Assembly (NCBI RefSeq): GCF_010183535.1
Contig: NC_071331.1
Location: 19,840,001-19,904,000 of the forward strand
Reading direction: 5' to 3'
Origin: Caenorhabditis remanei
Lineage: Eukaryota; Nematoda; Chromadorea; Rhabditida; Rhabditidae
Length of the DNA stretch: 64,000 nt
Of the stretch, positions 1 through 11,099 are shown one piece after another. A program made the position numbers and the translations under genes. Below the pieces are notes generated by a model. It was not told the DNA's origin. It was given only the letters and a program-made list of their open reading frames with translations, and ran no database searches. Every line of letters begins with the position of its first letter. Position 1 is the first letter of the stretch.

Positions 1-141
1 AACTTCATTGTTTTTAGTGAAAATTTACTAACTGTGATTGTTTTTTTTAAAACTATTTTTGTAAGAATATTTTTGAAAATGTGCAGAAATATATGAAAAT
101 TCTTATAATAGTATTAAAAACTTTTGAAAAAATTCCAATGA

Positions 142-1414
142 TCATTTATTAGAAGAATGTCTGTCAAAAGTGTGTGCATACACCTTCACACCACTTCTAG
201 CTGCAGATGGAGACTCTTTTCGAAACAACCAATTTCGGAATCGATCAATCATGAATATAGCAATCAACGGGTCCATAGCAGGGTACAAACAGCAAGTGAC
301 TCCAACAATATTCCCAACTTTTCCGACTTCTATCTCGAATAACGGGAGAACGAATAGTAGTCCAACAGGCATGTATTGAGTGAAGCAGGGAAGAAGGGTC
401 TGGAGTCCAAGTGTCCAGAATAGTTGTTTGTTGAGGGCACGTGTTCGATTGCTCATTTGGGTGGAGAAGTCATTGAGTTTTTTGTACGTTTTATAGGCAC
501 AAATGATACAAGTGGTGAAGGAAAGTCCCTGAGAAGTTGGATTAAGTTATGAGATGCAGTCAAATTGAAAGTGCTCACAATAATATTGCAGATGAAAAGT
601 CCTCCGAGCAAATCTGGAAGTCGAAACTGACGTTTTCCGTTTTCCCAAGTCTGTAATTATCATTATTATCACAGTTCACAAGTTTTAACATGTTTTCCTC
701 TGAACTTACATAATACACTGGACCCACATATGCAATCTGATCGATAGTCTCCTCGTACACTTCTCTAGTCATATTTCTGAAGTAGTCTCTGGTTTCTGGA
801 TTCGGAATATAGATAAATTGGATCGCAGTAGCCCAGGCAATGAACATAACAAGAGGAGGGATGAACCATAAGTAGAGTTTATAGCCATCGAAGTAGTAGA
901 GTTTAGTGCTTCTGTAATCACGAAGTAACCCCTCGTGGAGTAGTTTTCACTTACCTACAAACCGCAATATATCGATAAATAAAATGAGTGGCTAGTGTTG
1001 AGATACAAAATGCAAATGAGCCGCAGTACAGTGCTGGAAGAACACATATCTTGAATTTGTAAAAAATCTTGAATTTGTAAAAAAAAAATCGAATTCACTT
1101 ATTATCACAACCCCCCATTTCACATTCTCCTTGAGTACACTATTCACATATAACAAGATACCAGACCCTTGAATGTGCAGCACCTGGAATTTGTACAGTT
1201 TTATAAATTGCTTTAACCATTTTACCGGTAATGTTAATGTTTCCACTGTGGCATAGAAAATGGAGTAGACCGAGAAACAAATCATCATGATTCGATATCT
1301 TCCAAATGAGTTCCCACCTCGAGTTTTTATCAGGTACAGTAGTAAGCTGTTAGTCAAGAGAGAAACAAAGAAACATACGTGTTGTCCGGTGGGGATATAA
1401 ATGGGTACACACAT
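142..1414 (-). pseudogene. str-type seven-transmembrane chemoreceptor, exon 2 frameshifted
   Basis: A paralogue of the receptor at 2070-3380, with the same five-exon plan: 1226-1414, 955-1183, 710-911, 579-650, 142-528. Exon 1 starts with MCVPIYIPTGQH and carries the TM1-TM2 region (FGRYRIMMICFSVYSIFYA). The last exon holds TM6-TM7 (LFWTLGLQTLLP, YPAMDPLIAIFMIDRFRN), a pattern typical of the nematode Str superfamily of sensory-neuron GPCRs. A CCAG acceptor lies just upstream of the ATG and suits trans-splicing. Exon 2 is 229 nt against 209 nt in the neighbour, because an 18-nt tandem duplication plus a T-run lies at about 1055-1095. This shifts the frame before the conserved STLATHFIYRYIAVCR segment. 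Without a compensating splice the receptor is truncated. A 59-nt intron using GTGATAA and the second TTCAAG would restore frame with 13 residues lost; that is inference. Confidence 0.75.
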
Positions 1415-2069
1415 TGTCTCTGGAATAGTCTAGTCAGCCGATAAGTGCAAGAGACAACTGGAGGATTAAGGGACAAAGTTGAGTTCTAAGAAAAAAGAAA
1501 GGTGTTAATATCCGCTAACAAAACATTTTGTGTGAGCTCTATTTGATGGAGAGCTGTAAGAGGAAGTGTGAAGTTCATGTGAAGGAAAAAGCCGTTAATT
1601 GGGTAATTATGTTCGAAAATTTCCTATACATAACTTGATTAAAACAAAAATACACTTTATTTCTGAAGTAATAGCAAGACTCTGAACAAGTTAAAATTCT
1701 GTGCCGACAAATAACATTTAAATACATATTATTTGAAAAAAAAGATGATTGATTTCTGAAAACAAACATCACATGTATGAAACTTGTTATCAAGTCTCCA
1801 AACTTTTCTAAAATGAAAATATTGAGTTTAGTTTGATACATTTTGTTAACAGAGTTTAGTTATCAAGGAAATAACAAAAAGTGGCATATAAATTTAATTA
1901 GTGGTAAAGGTAACCTCATAAATCCATGTTGTCGCGTAATCATGTCTAGTTCTGGTTTATATATATGAACAGGTGATTTAAGTTCGAGAAAAAATTAATG
2001 AGCAGTGCACTAACAACACACATTTTTATTCGGAATATCAATATATCAATCTCACTGATTAGAAGAATA
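1415..2069. other. Intergenic DNA between the two str genes
   Basis: No open frame with splice-site support is seen. It contains the likely upstream region of the 142-1414 receptor and, at 2025-2030, an AATAAA (minus strand) that fits polyadenylation of the next gene. A short direct duplication (ATCACTGATTAGAAGAAT) sits at the stop codon of that gene. Confidence 0.6.
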
Positions 2070-3380
2070 TCACTGATTAGAAGAATACATATCTGAATTT
2101 AGTGCAGTGACCCTTCCACTTCTAGTTTTCGATTGATTGTCCTTTCTGAACACACAATTCCGGAATCGATCAATCATAAATATTGCAATCAACGGGTCCA
2201 TAGCAGGGTACAAACAGCAGGTGACTCCAACAATATTCCCAACTTTTCCGACTTCTATCTCGAATAACGGGAGAATGAATAGTAGTCCAACAGGCATGTA
2301 TTGAGTGAAGCAGGGAAGAAGGGTCTGCAGTCCAAGTGTCCAGAATAGTTGTTTGTTGAGGGCACGTGTTCGATTGCTCATTTGGGTCGAGAAGTCATTG
2401 AGCTTTTTGTACGTTTTATAGGCACAAATGATACAAGTGGTGAAGGAAAGACCCTGAAAAGTTGGATTAAGTTATGAGATGCAATCAAGTAGAAAGTGCT
2501 CACAATAATATTGCAAATCACTAGTGATCCAAGCAAATCTGGAAGTCGAAACTGACGTTTTCCGTTTTCCCAAGTCTGTAATTATCAGTTCATAGCGATT
2601 ATAGGCTATTATAGGTTAAATCCTCTCAACTTACATAATACACTGGACCGACGTAAGCAATTTGATCGATATTCTCCTCATACACTTCTCTTGTCATATT
2701 TCTAAAGAAGTCTCGGGTTTCTGGATTGGGAACATAAATAAATTGAATTGTAGTAGCCCAGACACTGAACATAACGAGAGGAGGAAGGAACCATAAGTAA
2801 AGTTTATAGCCATCGAAGTAGTAGAGTTTATTGCTTCTGCAATTTGAAATTAGAGTCACTTCTAGAATCAAGACTAGATTCAGTATGTTTATTTTCAAGT
2901 CGTAAGCCTAACTCTATTACACCCAGACTTACCTACAAACCGCAATATATCGGAAAACAAAATGAGTGGCCAGTGTTGAGATACAGAATGCAAAGCATGC
3001 ACAGTAAGCGACTGAAACACTATTATTCAGAATCTCCCTAAATAATGCAAACCTACTAGTAATCACCACTCCCCACAACAAATCATTCTTTAGAAAACTG
3101 TTTACATAGAACAAGATTCCAGAGCCATGAATGTGCATCACCTGGAAAAATTAAAACAAGATTTGTTTGGTTACCATCATAGCTAACTCACCGGTAATGT
3201 TAATGTCTCAACAGTAGCATAGAAAATGGAGTAGACCGAGAAACAAATCATCATGATTCGATATCTTCCGAATGCAGTTCCAGCTCGAATTTTTATGAGA
3301 TACAGTAGCAGAGAATTAGCCAAAATGGCAATTAAAAAACATATGTGTTGTCCGATGGGCACATACTTGGACACGGTCAT
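2070..3380 (-). CDS. str-type seven-transmembrane chemoreceptor, intact
   Basis: Five exons read on the minus strand: 3192-3380, 2933-3141, 2635-2836, 2504-2575, 2070-2453. They total 1056 nt, so about 351 residues, normal for the Str family. Each junction has GTGAG or GTAAGT donors and CAG acceptors. TM1-2 lies in exon 1 (MTVSKYVPIGQHICF; FGRYRIMMICFSVYSIFYA). Exon 2 has VMHIHGSGILFYVNSF and ends THFVFRYIAVCR, the family's TM3-end signature. Exon 5 carries QLFWTLGLQTLLPC and the TM7 motif YPAMDPLIAIFMIDRFRN. The ATG follows a TTTTCAG trans-splice-type acceptor and AATAAA follows the stop. Known role of the family: G-protein-coupled receptors in chemosensory neuron cilia; the ligand cannot be inferred. 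srj is the main alternative family name. Confidence 0.85.
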
Positions 3381-4876
3381 AATACTAACTGAAAATGATT
3401 ATTAGTCATGGATATTTATACTGAAAGTAAGTGTCTAAAGAAAAGGATAAAGACAAAAGGTGCAAAGAAAGTGTGACGGAGGTAAGGACTTAAGGACGGA
3501 TTAGGTTAAGATTAGGCTGTAGAAACTGGCACGTACATATCTAAGTCAGACTAGAAGATACTTAGTTATTTTTCAAAAGCGATATCTTATAAATACCAAG
3601 ACTCTATCTGATTCATGGAATTCAATTCAGTTAAATAACAAAAGTCCAGATTCTTTCGATTGTAGTATTGGAGTAAGGGGTAGACGGAGATTGTAGCTGA
3701 CTAGACAGTTCCTAGAAAAAAAAATATCGAGAAAATACATATTGTGTTCATGATATGCTTATACTTCCTGATCACCTGACACGTATTTCATTTGAATATT
3801 TCAATTTGTTTATCTACTGACCACAATTGGGGCAACTGAAAATCATTAACTGTGATCTAGGAAACTCTTGTAAATAAAAGTGCAGAAAAATGAGAGCATT
3901 GATATGATTATCAGTTCAAAAAATACTGGCCGAACTTTTTCTTTTGTGATTTTAGAAATATTTTCCTCGTTAAAATGTTTTTTTCGTCACTATGATACGC
4001 ACTAAAGCAAGGATTCCAACCTTTATGAATTATTAAACGCCTAGTTTCATCACTATTGATAAGCCAACAGCACTGAAAACAAGTTGAAATTAGTGAGCAA
4101 GTGACGTGGTAGAACTTTCAGTGGCCTAGAAACCCAAATGAAAAAGTTAGGCTCTAACCAGTTTTTTTTCATTTTGTGAACTGGCAATTCTACGGAAATA
4201 TATTTTTTCTTTGATCCATAAAATGCGAAAAAACCTTTGACAACTTTTCAGCACTTGTTCAAAACCTTTACTGATTCAGAAGAAAATTTTCAGTTCTCGG
4301 TTATTAGTTTCTTTCAATCTGGCGTTTTCAGATATGATAATTGAATAATTCGATTAGTTTAAAGTCACTACCATCAGAAAATTCCCTTGATAAATGTAGC
4401 CTAGAAAACACTTTAGAAAAAGTTCGAAACTTTGAGAATTTATCAACATAAAATTCAGTAAATTGGATATATTTAGGCGTTTTGAGTGTCATGTACAACT
4501 TCTGAAAAATGTTCGCAGTTTAGCGCAAGCACCTTTTAGGTTTAAGGAATAAAATGGAAAGTGTTAAATGGTAATCTAAAACAAAACAAAAAACAAACGC
4601 TTTCATATAATAAAAAGGAATGAAGAGATTCTGAAAGCAAAGATTGTTTTGATCCAACTACAAACCATTTGAGAAAAGACACAATTGACGTAGAAGTAAC
4701 TCTAGAAAATATGACTAATAGTCATTTCTACTCTGTCAAAAACTACAAAAATATCCAGGAAATTGGAGAACTAGTCTCATTGAACACTTTGACAGATCTT
4801 TGTTTTAAAAATCAGCTGCAGACATTTTTTCACTGTATGGTTTTTACTCAATAATTCATGAGTCCTAATTTTTACC
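3381..4876. other. Intergenic, nothing recognised
   Basis: About 1.5 kb of AT-rich sequence. Short open frames here have no splice-site or motif support. It includes the upstream region of the 2070-3380 receptor; no TATA box is evident. Confidence 0.5.
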
Positions 4877-5241
4877 ATACTTGTCAAGGGCCGGGCTTTT
4901 TTCTCCAAAACTTCAGGCCCGGCCCGGCCCGGCCCAAAGCCCAGCCCGGTCCCTCAGGCCCATCTTTTGGAAGGAATTTTTTTTTTCAAATTTTTTTCAA
5001 ATTTTTTTCAAATTTTTTTTAGAATTTGAGTAAAGGCTTAAAAATTCAGTCAATCTTTCGAAAAATATACTAAATCATCATGAAAAAAGTATAAAAAACG
5101 AGTAAATTGGAAAATTTTTGGGAAAAATTTGAAAATTTTTCTCAAAAATCCCATATCCCTGAAAAGAGGGGCCTAAGTTGCCGGGCCCGGCCCCTGGGGT
5201 CGTGCCGCGCCCGGGGCCAGGCCCCATCATTTGACAAGTAT
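4877..5241. repeat. GC-rich foldback element with ATACTTGTCAA termini
   Basis: An 11-bp inverted terminal match (ATACTTGTCAA at 4877-4887, its complement at 5231-5241) encloses stacked GGCCCGGCCC repeats at both ends and an AT-rich middle with CAAATTTTTTT repeats. The GC blocks at 4889-4970 and 5178-5226 can pair with each other. A related, larger copy lies at about 33056-33712. No coding capacity is seen. Confidence 0.7.
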
Positions 5242-5784
5242 GATTTTTACTTTATAAAGTGTTCCAGAACAATAGCTATGAATCTGAAAATAAATTTAAT
5301 TTTATCAAAAATAAAATGAAAATCTTGATTACAGACAGTAGAAACTTGATTTTACTTACGCTAGATAGACATCGTAATAATAAAAATATTTAAAAAACAA
5401 ATATCATCACTCATTGTTGACACTTTCGACGTTCTTCTTGCAATACAAATCTTTTGAATTGCTCAATCAGGAAATAGACTACAACCCAGATTATTATTTA
5501 TTTGAGAAACGAATTTACCGAATCGAAAAAATTAGAAAACATAAAGTGACGATATATAGAAAAAAGGGATGGAATTCATCTTATCAATTGTAAATATTTT
5601 ATTTTCCATATTCAAGAAATTTCGAAACTGAAAAATTTGAAAACCTTCGTGGTGCATTTCAATGTATTTTTTCAGACTGAGTGTTCTAATTTAAGACGTT
5701 CCGGTGGTATTAAAAAATTATTTTTGACAGATCATCTATGCTTTATCAATTTCCAGACTACTATCCAGAAATCTTTGTTCCATT
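5242..5784. other. Degenerate 3' flank of a sru gene copy
   Basis: Sequence at about 5400-5480 matches 12873-12955 and 19075-19140. On the minus strand it can encode LIEQFKRFVL followed by a charged tail and a stop. The rest is AT-rich without a recognised feature. The match shows that the duplicated sru segment once extended here. Confidence 0.5.
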
Positions 5785-5912
5785 ATCTTTAGTCCCCCGG
5801 AACCCAAACTAATTGAATATCCAACTGTTATCGTGGACTGTCTTTTCTTCCTTCGAAATGCTGGATGAGTCAAATAGAATACCCATGGAGAGACAACAAC
5901 TTCTGCATCTGA
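5785..5912 (-). pseudogene. Fragment of a sru last exon
   Basis: On the minus strand this encodes SPWVFYLTHPAFRRKKRQS and the following tail, nearly identical to the last exons at 13271-13462 and 19340-19531. The upstream part of the exon (the segment holding IRPLG) is missing and replaced by unrelated sequence. The stop region is altered too: CTAAAG replaces CGGAAG and the TAA is gone. It is therefore a relic of a third sru copy and not an expressed exon. Confidence 0.75.
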
Positions 5913-6059
5913 ACAACGTTGAATTGAAAACTTCTAAAAACTAAAAGTTAAAAAATTTTAGTAGAAACGGTATTTTTTTTTCAAATTTATAGTTTTCACA
6001 CTAGAAATTCCAGAGTGTTTCAGAAAACAATTCAAATTTTTTAAAAATTCACGTCAACT

Positions 6060-6480
6060 TTTTTTTTTCGTGTTCTGACTAAAAAAATAGTAAAACCTCC
6101 TTAAAAACTAAACTATTCAATTTATTTTTCCCGTGAGTTCTCCCACTACCCTAGTCAGTTAAGCCACGCCCACTTTTCTAATCAATAACAATCGATCAAT
6201 CGATACGAATCAGTTATCTCTTCTCTCCTCGACCACTCTCTTCTGATTGATCTTTTTCGTTCTTCAATTCGAGGAATTTACAATGAAGAATTTCAAATCG
6301 TCAAGTGAGTTTTGAAAGGATATCAATAGTTCGCCCTTACTATTATGACTTATTTGCAGTGAGTGAAGATCATCAAAAACAAAAAGCTATAGAATATACG
6401 AAAACAAATGCATGGAATATTTGGAAATGACTGGAATTCTACGTCAATCGATTGAGATCTTCTACTCTCTAATGAATAAA
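6060..6480 (+). repeat. Promoter-like repeat unit, copy 1
   Basis: One of five copies of a unit marked by CACGCCCACTTTTCTAATC, then ATCGATCAATCGATAC, a CTCTTCTCTCCTCGACCACT stretch, an ATGAAGAATTTCAAATCG start, a GTGAGT donor, a roughly 50-nt intron ending in CAG, and a second exon-like block starting near 6361. In this copy only, joining A|GTGAGT to the CAG at 6359 gives a 30-codon frame (M, SEDHQKQKAIEYTKTNAW, TGA). Other copies have one more base before the donor and meet a stop, so coding is doubtful. It lies beside the sru last-exon fragment, as copies 4 and 5 do. Confidence 0.6.
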
Positions 6481-6873
6481 TTAATTTTTAATTAAAAATT
6501 CTGTTTTCAGTGTGTGGGGATTCCGGACGCAACAGTTATGAAATATAATTTGGTAACTAGATCTCAAAACTTTAAAGGAACTAGCAAAGTTAGGCGACTA
6601 CGGAACAAAATCTAAGAAAAGCAATAAAATATTTGTTTTAGCTGAAACAGTAAATGCTTTGAAGTTTTTCATGTTTTTCCCTCCGGGTGGGTAGCGGGTC
6701 CCCGAATTATACCCTGCCCGGATGGAAGCCCTACACTACACGTCAAAATTATTTTTTTCTTTTTTACAATGAATTCTCATCAGTTTCAGCTGAAACAGTA
6801 AAAGTTTTTAAAACTCTTCAAAATAGTACACGTGAAAATTATTATTTTTGAGTTTCTTAGTCTGTACAGTATG
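6481..6873. other. Non-coding repeat DNA with a small GC hairpin
   Basis: Continues homology to about 12540-12790 and 14260-14420. A short imperfect hairpin (CCTCCGGGTGGGTAGCGGGT / ACCCTGCCCGGATGG) lies at 6679-6726, with a related one at 12748-12785. TGAAACAGT words occur near 6642 and 6790. Confidence 0.5.
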
Positions 6874-7357
6874 CTGAGCGGCTCCGCGACAATTCACAAC
6901 TGCGACATTTCGCAACTGCGACATTCCGCAACTAACGTAGGTTTCGCAACTGCGACATTTCGCAACTGCGACATTTCGCAACTAGTCATTTCGCAACTGC
7001 GACGTTTCGCAACTACGACATTTCGCAACCACGACGTTTCGCAACCATTAAACTAGCAATAGTTTAACCTGTCTAAAAGTGGGTCAGATAACTTTTTCTT
7101 CTATTTAATTATTTTCAAATATGTTCCCAAGCACTTTGGTACACTCAAAATTTTTAGCTGACCCAAATATGCAAATGCCCAGTGGTTGCGAAACGTCGTG
7201 GTTGCGAAATGTCGTAGTTGCGAAACGTCGCAGTTGCGAAATGACTAGTTGCGAAATGTCGCAGTTGCGAAGTGTCGCAGTTGCGAAACCTATGTGAGTT
7301 GCGGAATGTCGCAGTTGCGAAATGTCGCAGTTGCGAATTGTCGCGGAGCCTGCTGAG
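6874..7357. repeat. Foldback element built of 16-bp tandem repeats
   Basis: Two arms (about 6874-7047 and 7183-7357) are inverted copies of each other. Both consist of variants of TTTCGCAACTGCGACA and end in CTCCGCGACAATT at the outer side. The 135-bp spacer is AT-rich. Both arms appear as short open frames only because the repeat lacks stops; there is no sign of a protein. Confidence 0.85.
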
Positions 7358-8239
7358 CTCACAAATACAAAAAATAAATAGAATCTCCAATAAATAATCA
7401 TCGCTTTCAACTGAAACAGTAAAAGTTTTTTTTAAAACTTTTTAAACTAATAAACTTGGAATTCAGATAAACATTGGGTTTTTAACAAACATTGCCACAA
7501 ACTAATAGTTGAAGTTAGATCTATCTTCTAGAAATGTCAAAAATTGATCCGTGAGTATATCAGAAGAAAATTCATCAGTTGTTACTGAAACAGTAACAGT
7601 CGCTTGGAAAATTTGATTGGAACTGTGATTTTTCAATGCTTTTCGAATTGTACGTATTCTGATTCAAGGGTGGATGTTATTCTCAGAAACTATGTATCAA
7701 ATATGGCAAAAAAACGATATACTCGGAATAAGAATATATAACCGTTTCAACTGAAATAGAAAATATTTCCTAAAGAATTATAAGGAACTCATTTTTTCTT
7801 ATCAAGTTTAAATGAAGATCAATAAGCGAATCACAGAAATTTTAAAGAAATGGCTTTAAAGCTATTTTATGATTCAAGCTATTTTATGAGTTTTTCCACT
7901 TTCAGACCTCTGTTTCGAAAAAATGGTGGTTGGAACTACAAAAATTAATTTTTCATGGTATTCTAGTTGTTGAGTTGTTGAGAAAACCAAAGTAAATGGA
8001 ATGTTCGAAGAAGCAACTCAAATTTGGAAAACTTAAGAGGAATTCCAGACGTATTAGATGCAAAAATTCAGAGGAGGTAATTATTAGTGTTTGAAACAGT
8101 TGTATTCCACGATGTACGTATTGTAAATTGCTAAAAACTAAAAGTTAAAAAATTGTAGTTGAAACAGTAATTTTTTTTCAAATTTCCAGATTTCAAACGA
8201 GACATTTTAGAAATTAGAGTTACGTTCAGTCGTGTTTCA
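7358..8239. other. Non-coding, nothing gene-like recognised
   Basis: AT-rich repeat-derived DNA. A TGAAACAGT word occurs near 7411 and again near 7590. Parts match 10380-10560 and 14780-15100, which shows that it belongs to the local duplication family. No supported open frame. Confidence 0.5.
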
Positions 8240-8416
8240 GATAAACAATTCGAAAATTTTAAAAATTCACGTAAAAAATTTTTTCGATCAATCGATACAA
8301 ATCAGTTCTCACTTCTCTCCTCAACTCCACTTTTTCCTGATTGATCTTTTTGTTTTTCAATTCGAGGAATTTACAATGAAGAATTTGAAATCGGGCAGGT
8401 GAGTTTTGAGGGGATA
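8240..8416 (+). repeat. Promoter-like repeat unit, copy 2, left part
   Basis: Matches the unit at 6060-6480 up to ATGAAGAATTTGAAATCG, the GTGAGT donor and GGGGATA. It is cut there by the Helitron at 8417-9792 and resumes at 9793 with TCCAATAGAGCGCAC. Uninterrupted copies read GGGATATCAATAGAGC, giving an empty-site comparison. Confidence 0.75.
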
Positions 8417-9792
8417 TCTTTACTAATAATATTCAACAGATTCCGCCTGTCTGTTTGTATGTTGCCAGCCATAACTCCCTCCGTACCGGGCCGATTTTTA
8501 TGAGACCTGGATAGATAGATTTGAAATTTGACTTAGTTGATGCCCGAACTTTTCTTTTTTCAAAAAAGTTAATTTTGACGTCTTCTGGAGACGATGACGT
8601 TTTTAGTGATAAATTGCTTTGAGAGAATGAGAAAAGGTGTGTCCCGACAGGGTGGTAGAAAGCCCAAAATATCAAACTAATACTACTGACTCGGTGTTTC
8701 TTGACTACATTCTCGGAAGCGCCCCGGCCGCGCGTATTTGGTGTAGCGGTCTACGCAGATGACTCACGCGTATGGGGAGATGAGTTCGTTCCCGCCAGGT
8801 CGGAGATGTTTTTTTGGTTTTTTGCTATAGGAAGGTAATTTATTGAGGAGCTTTTGTATTTAAATTGAGGGAATATCAGTGGCTAGGACGAAAAATTTGT
8901 CAACAATTTTGTTATCGTCAGAGATATTGTCAAATTTACAACGATGACACCATGTATCGATGAGTCGCCGATCAGTCAAAAACTCAAAAAGAGTACATAA
9001 AGAGCATTTCTTTGCAGATATTTAAGAATTTTGCCAACTTTTGTGGCGCACTTTCAGATACAAAAGAGTATTGGTATCAAAATAGACTGAATAAGATGGT
9101 AGTTCAATTTTTGAACTTAGAAGTATGTAAAATAGTTTTAGTTTTGAAGTGTTTCAGAAAAGAGAGGCGGCATCGCCGCCGAACAGTTAGAAATTCAGAA
9201 AGCGGAACTTTTCGGATCAAACCAGAGTAAGAAGAAGATTTCCGTGTATATGGAAAACATCTTGAAAGGATTTGGGGATGGAGGCGGCAACGCCGCCGAT
9301 CAGTCAAAAACTCAAAAAGATACTGTAAGCGAATTTTTTGAAGATGTGAATACGAAAGTCTCCAAGTTCCTAAGTTTCAGAAAAATGTGTTCAAACATAG
9401 AAAAAATAGTAGAACAAATCCCAGCAAAATGGTCAAGAAGTGATGGTGATTTGTGAAATTTGGTAGCCCGGTTACCTTCAAAAAAGGAAACTAATTATAG
9501 AAGTGAAAAAACCACTTATGCTGAATTCCATATTCCACAGGAAGTAACTCATTGGGAAAATTTGTCTAAATCTTATCAAAAAACAGAGGTGTTTAAATTG
9601 TTCTCTACCGGAACGGGTTGCTTTGCTAACAAAAACTCCCAACAAGTAAAAAGTTATACGATCCAGCAGTAGGAGAAAATTCTGAGACCTCGATAGTCTG
9701 AACCATTTGAGAAGCGCCGCAGGCGCTGTAAAACCCAGAAGGGTGGTGTAAAAAAGGAGGTTGAGCAGCCGTAGGCTGCGTCAACCGACTGG
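8417..9792 (+). mobile_element. Non-autonomous Helitron
   Basis: The element starts with TC (TCTTTACTAATAATATT) and ends with CTGG. The perfect stem GCAGCC-GTA-GGCTGC lies about 10 bp before the end. It sits between A and T of the host, without target duplication: all Helitron hallmarks. A second, upstream hairpin is GCGCC-GCA-GGCGC. At 1376 bp it holds no Rep or helicase frame, so it depends on an autonomous partner. It shares both ends and inner blocks (GGCGGCAACGCCGCCGATCAG; a tRNA-like segment) with 53356-54916. Confidence 0.88.
8718..8800 (+). other. tRNA-like segment inside the Helitron
   Basis: GGTGTAGCGGTCTACGC resembles a tRNA A-box region and GAGTTCGTTCCCGCC resembles a B-box/T-arm, about 45 bp apart. 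A matching segment lies in the second Helitron (about 53660-53735). No complete cloverleaf could be drawn by eye, so this is called tRNA-derived and not a tRNA gene. Confidence 0.4.
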
Positions 9793-9990
9793 TCCAATAG
9801 AGCGCACATTCTATTATAATCTATTTTCAGAGATTGAAGATCATCTAAAACAAAAAGCTATAAAAGATACGAAAACAAATGCATGGATTATGTGTAAATG
9901 ATTGTCTAAAGTTCTGAAATACTTTTGCTCCATTCTCGGTTAATGGAAGAAGTTCTCGAAGATATTTCAAACTTTATTTAAAACGTATTA
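9793..9990 (+). repeat. Promoter-like repeat unit, copy 2, right part
   Basis: Continues the unit after the Helitron: TCTATTTTCAG acceptor, then GAAGATCATCTAAAACAAAAAG and the block ending near TGCATGGATTATGTGTAAATGA. Spliced to the left part it stops after a few codons, so it is not a functional small gene. Confidence 0.65.
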
Positions 9991-11099
9991 GTTTGTGTTG
10001 ATGTTTGTTAAAAAACATGATATTTCTCAAAATTCCTAGATTCTATTTATTAATGTATTTTTGAGCTCAGCAAAGGGTACACTAAGAAACTCAAAAATAA
10101 TTAAAAAAAAAAAATTTTGTAACAAAATTTGTAATAAATTTGCTGTTTCAATAGAAACGTTAGGAAATTGTGATTTTTTTCTATTTGCTAAAAATGGTCA
10201 AGTGAGTCCATGCTGTTTTATCTTTTTAAATGTCGACTTGATAGGGATACGGTGCCAGAAAACATGAAAAACATTTACTGTTTCAGGCAAAACAAATATA
10301 TGATTGCTTTTTCTTAAATTTCGTTCCTAGATCCCCTATTTTTATAACTGAAACAGTAAAAAACTAGGAGTCTAGAGAAACATTGGGTTTTTAACAAACA
10401 TTGCCACAAACTAATACGTTTTAAATAAAGTTTGAACTATCTTCTAGAAAGTTCAGAAATTGATCAATGAGTATTTCAAAAGAATATTCATCAGCTTTTG
10501 ATGAAACAGTAACAATCGCTTGAGTTGAGTTGTTGATAAAACCGGGAGAGAAAGAAAATCATATTATTAATGAGTGACGGGAACTTATTAAAGACAAAAA
10601 ATTCCGAGGAGATCATTATTTTTGATTGAAAAAGTTGATTTTTGTTCAAATTTTGATCTGAATTTTTTTTATTTAACCGCGGTAAGTTGGCACATTGAAA
10701 ACTGCTAAAAACAAAAGGTTAAAAATTTTTAGTTGAAACAGTAATTTTGTGCCGCCCGGAAGGAAAGCCTACTGCGTAAACTGGAATAACGAGCAAATCT
10801 GAAAGCGAAAAACATTTGTCTGATATGAGACAGTAAAAGTTTACTAGTAGTTTCGTTAATAGAAAACTACAGTAAACTGAATGTTCAAAAAACCAATTCA
10901 TAATAGAAACAATAGTATTTACCGAGACATTAGAGACAAAAAACTCAGAGGAGATAATTATTTTTGCTTGAAACAAGTTGATTTTTGTTCAAATTTTGAG
11001 CTCAACTTTGTTTTTGGAAGATTCCAACTCAGTATTAAAACTACATTACTTCTACATTGAAACACTACAAATACCGTTACAGAATCAACGATGAATTAA
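9991..11099. other. Non-coding repeat DNA
   Basis: No supported gene. A block at about 10160-10265 is an inverted copy of sequence at 14440-14545 and 20450-20570 in the sru introns. TGAAACAGT words recur (about 10345, 10503, 10735). Confidence 0.5.

Noticed and set aside
6832..7410. Open frames on both strands rich in NCDISQLRHFAT
   Set aside because: They are produced by the stop-free 16-bp repeat array in the foldback arms; inverse copies give the same peptide on the opposite strand.
8718..8800. Functional tRNA gene
   Set aside because: A and B boxes are recognisable but no full cloverleaf or acceptor stem pairing could be drawn.
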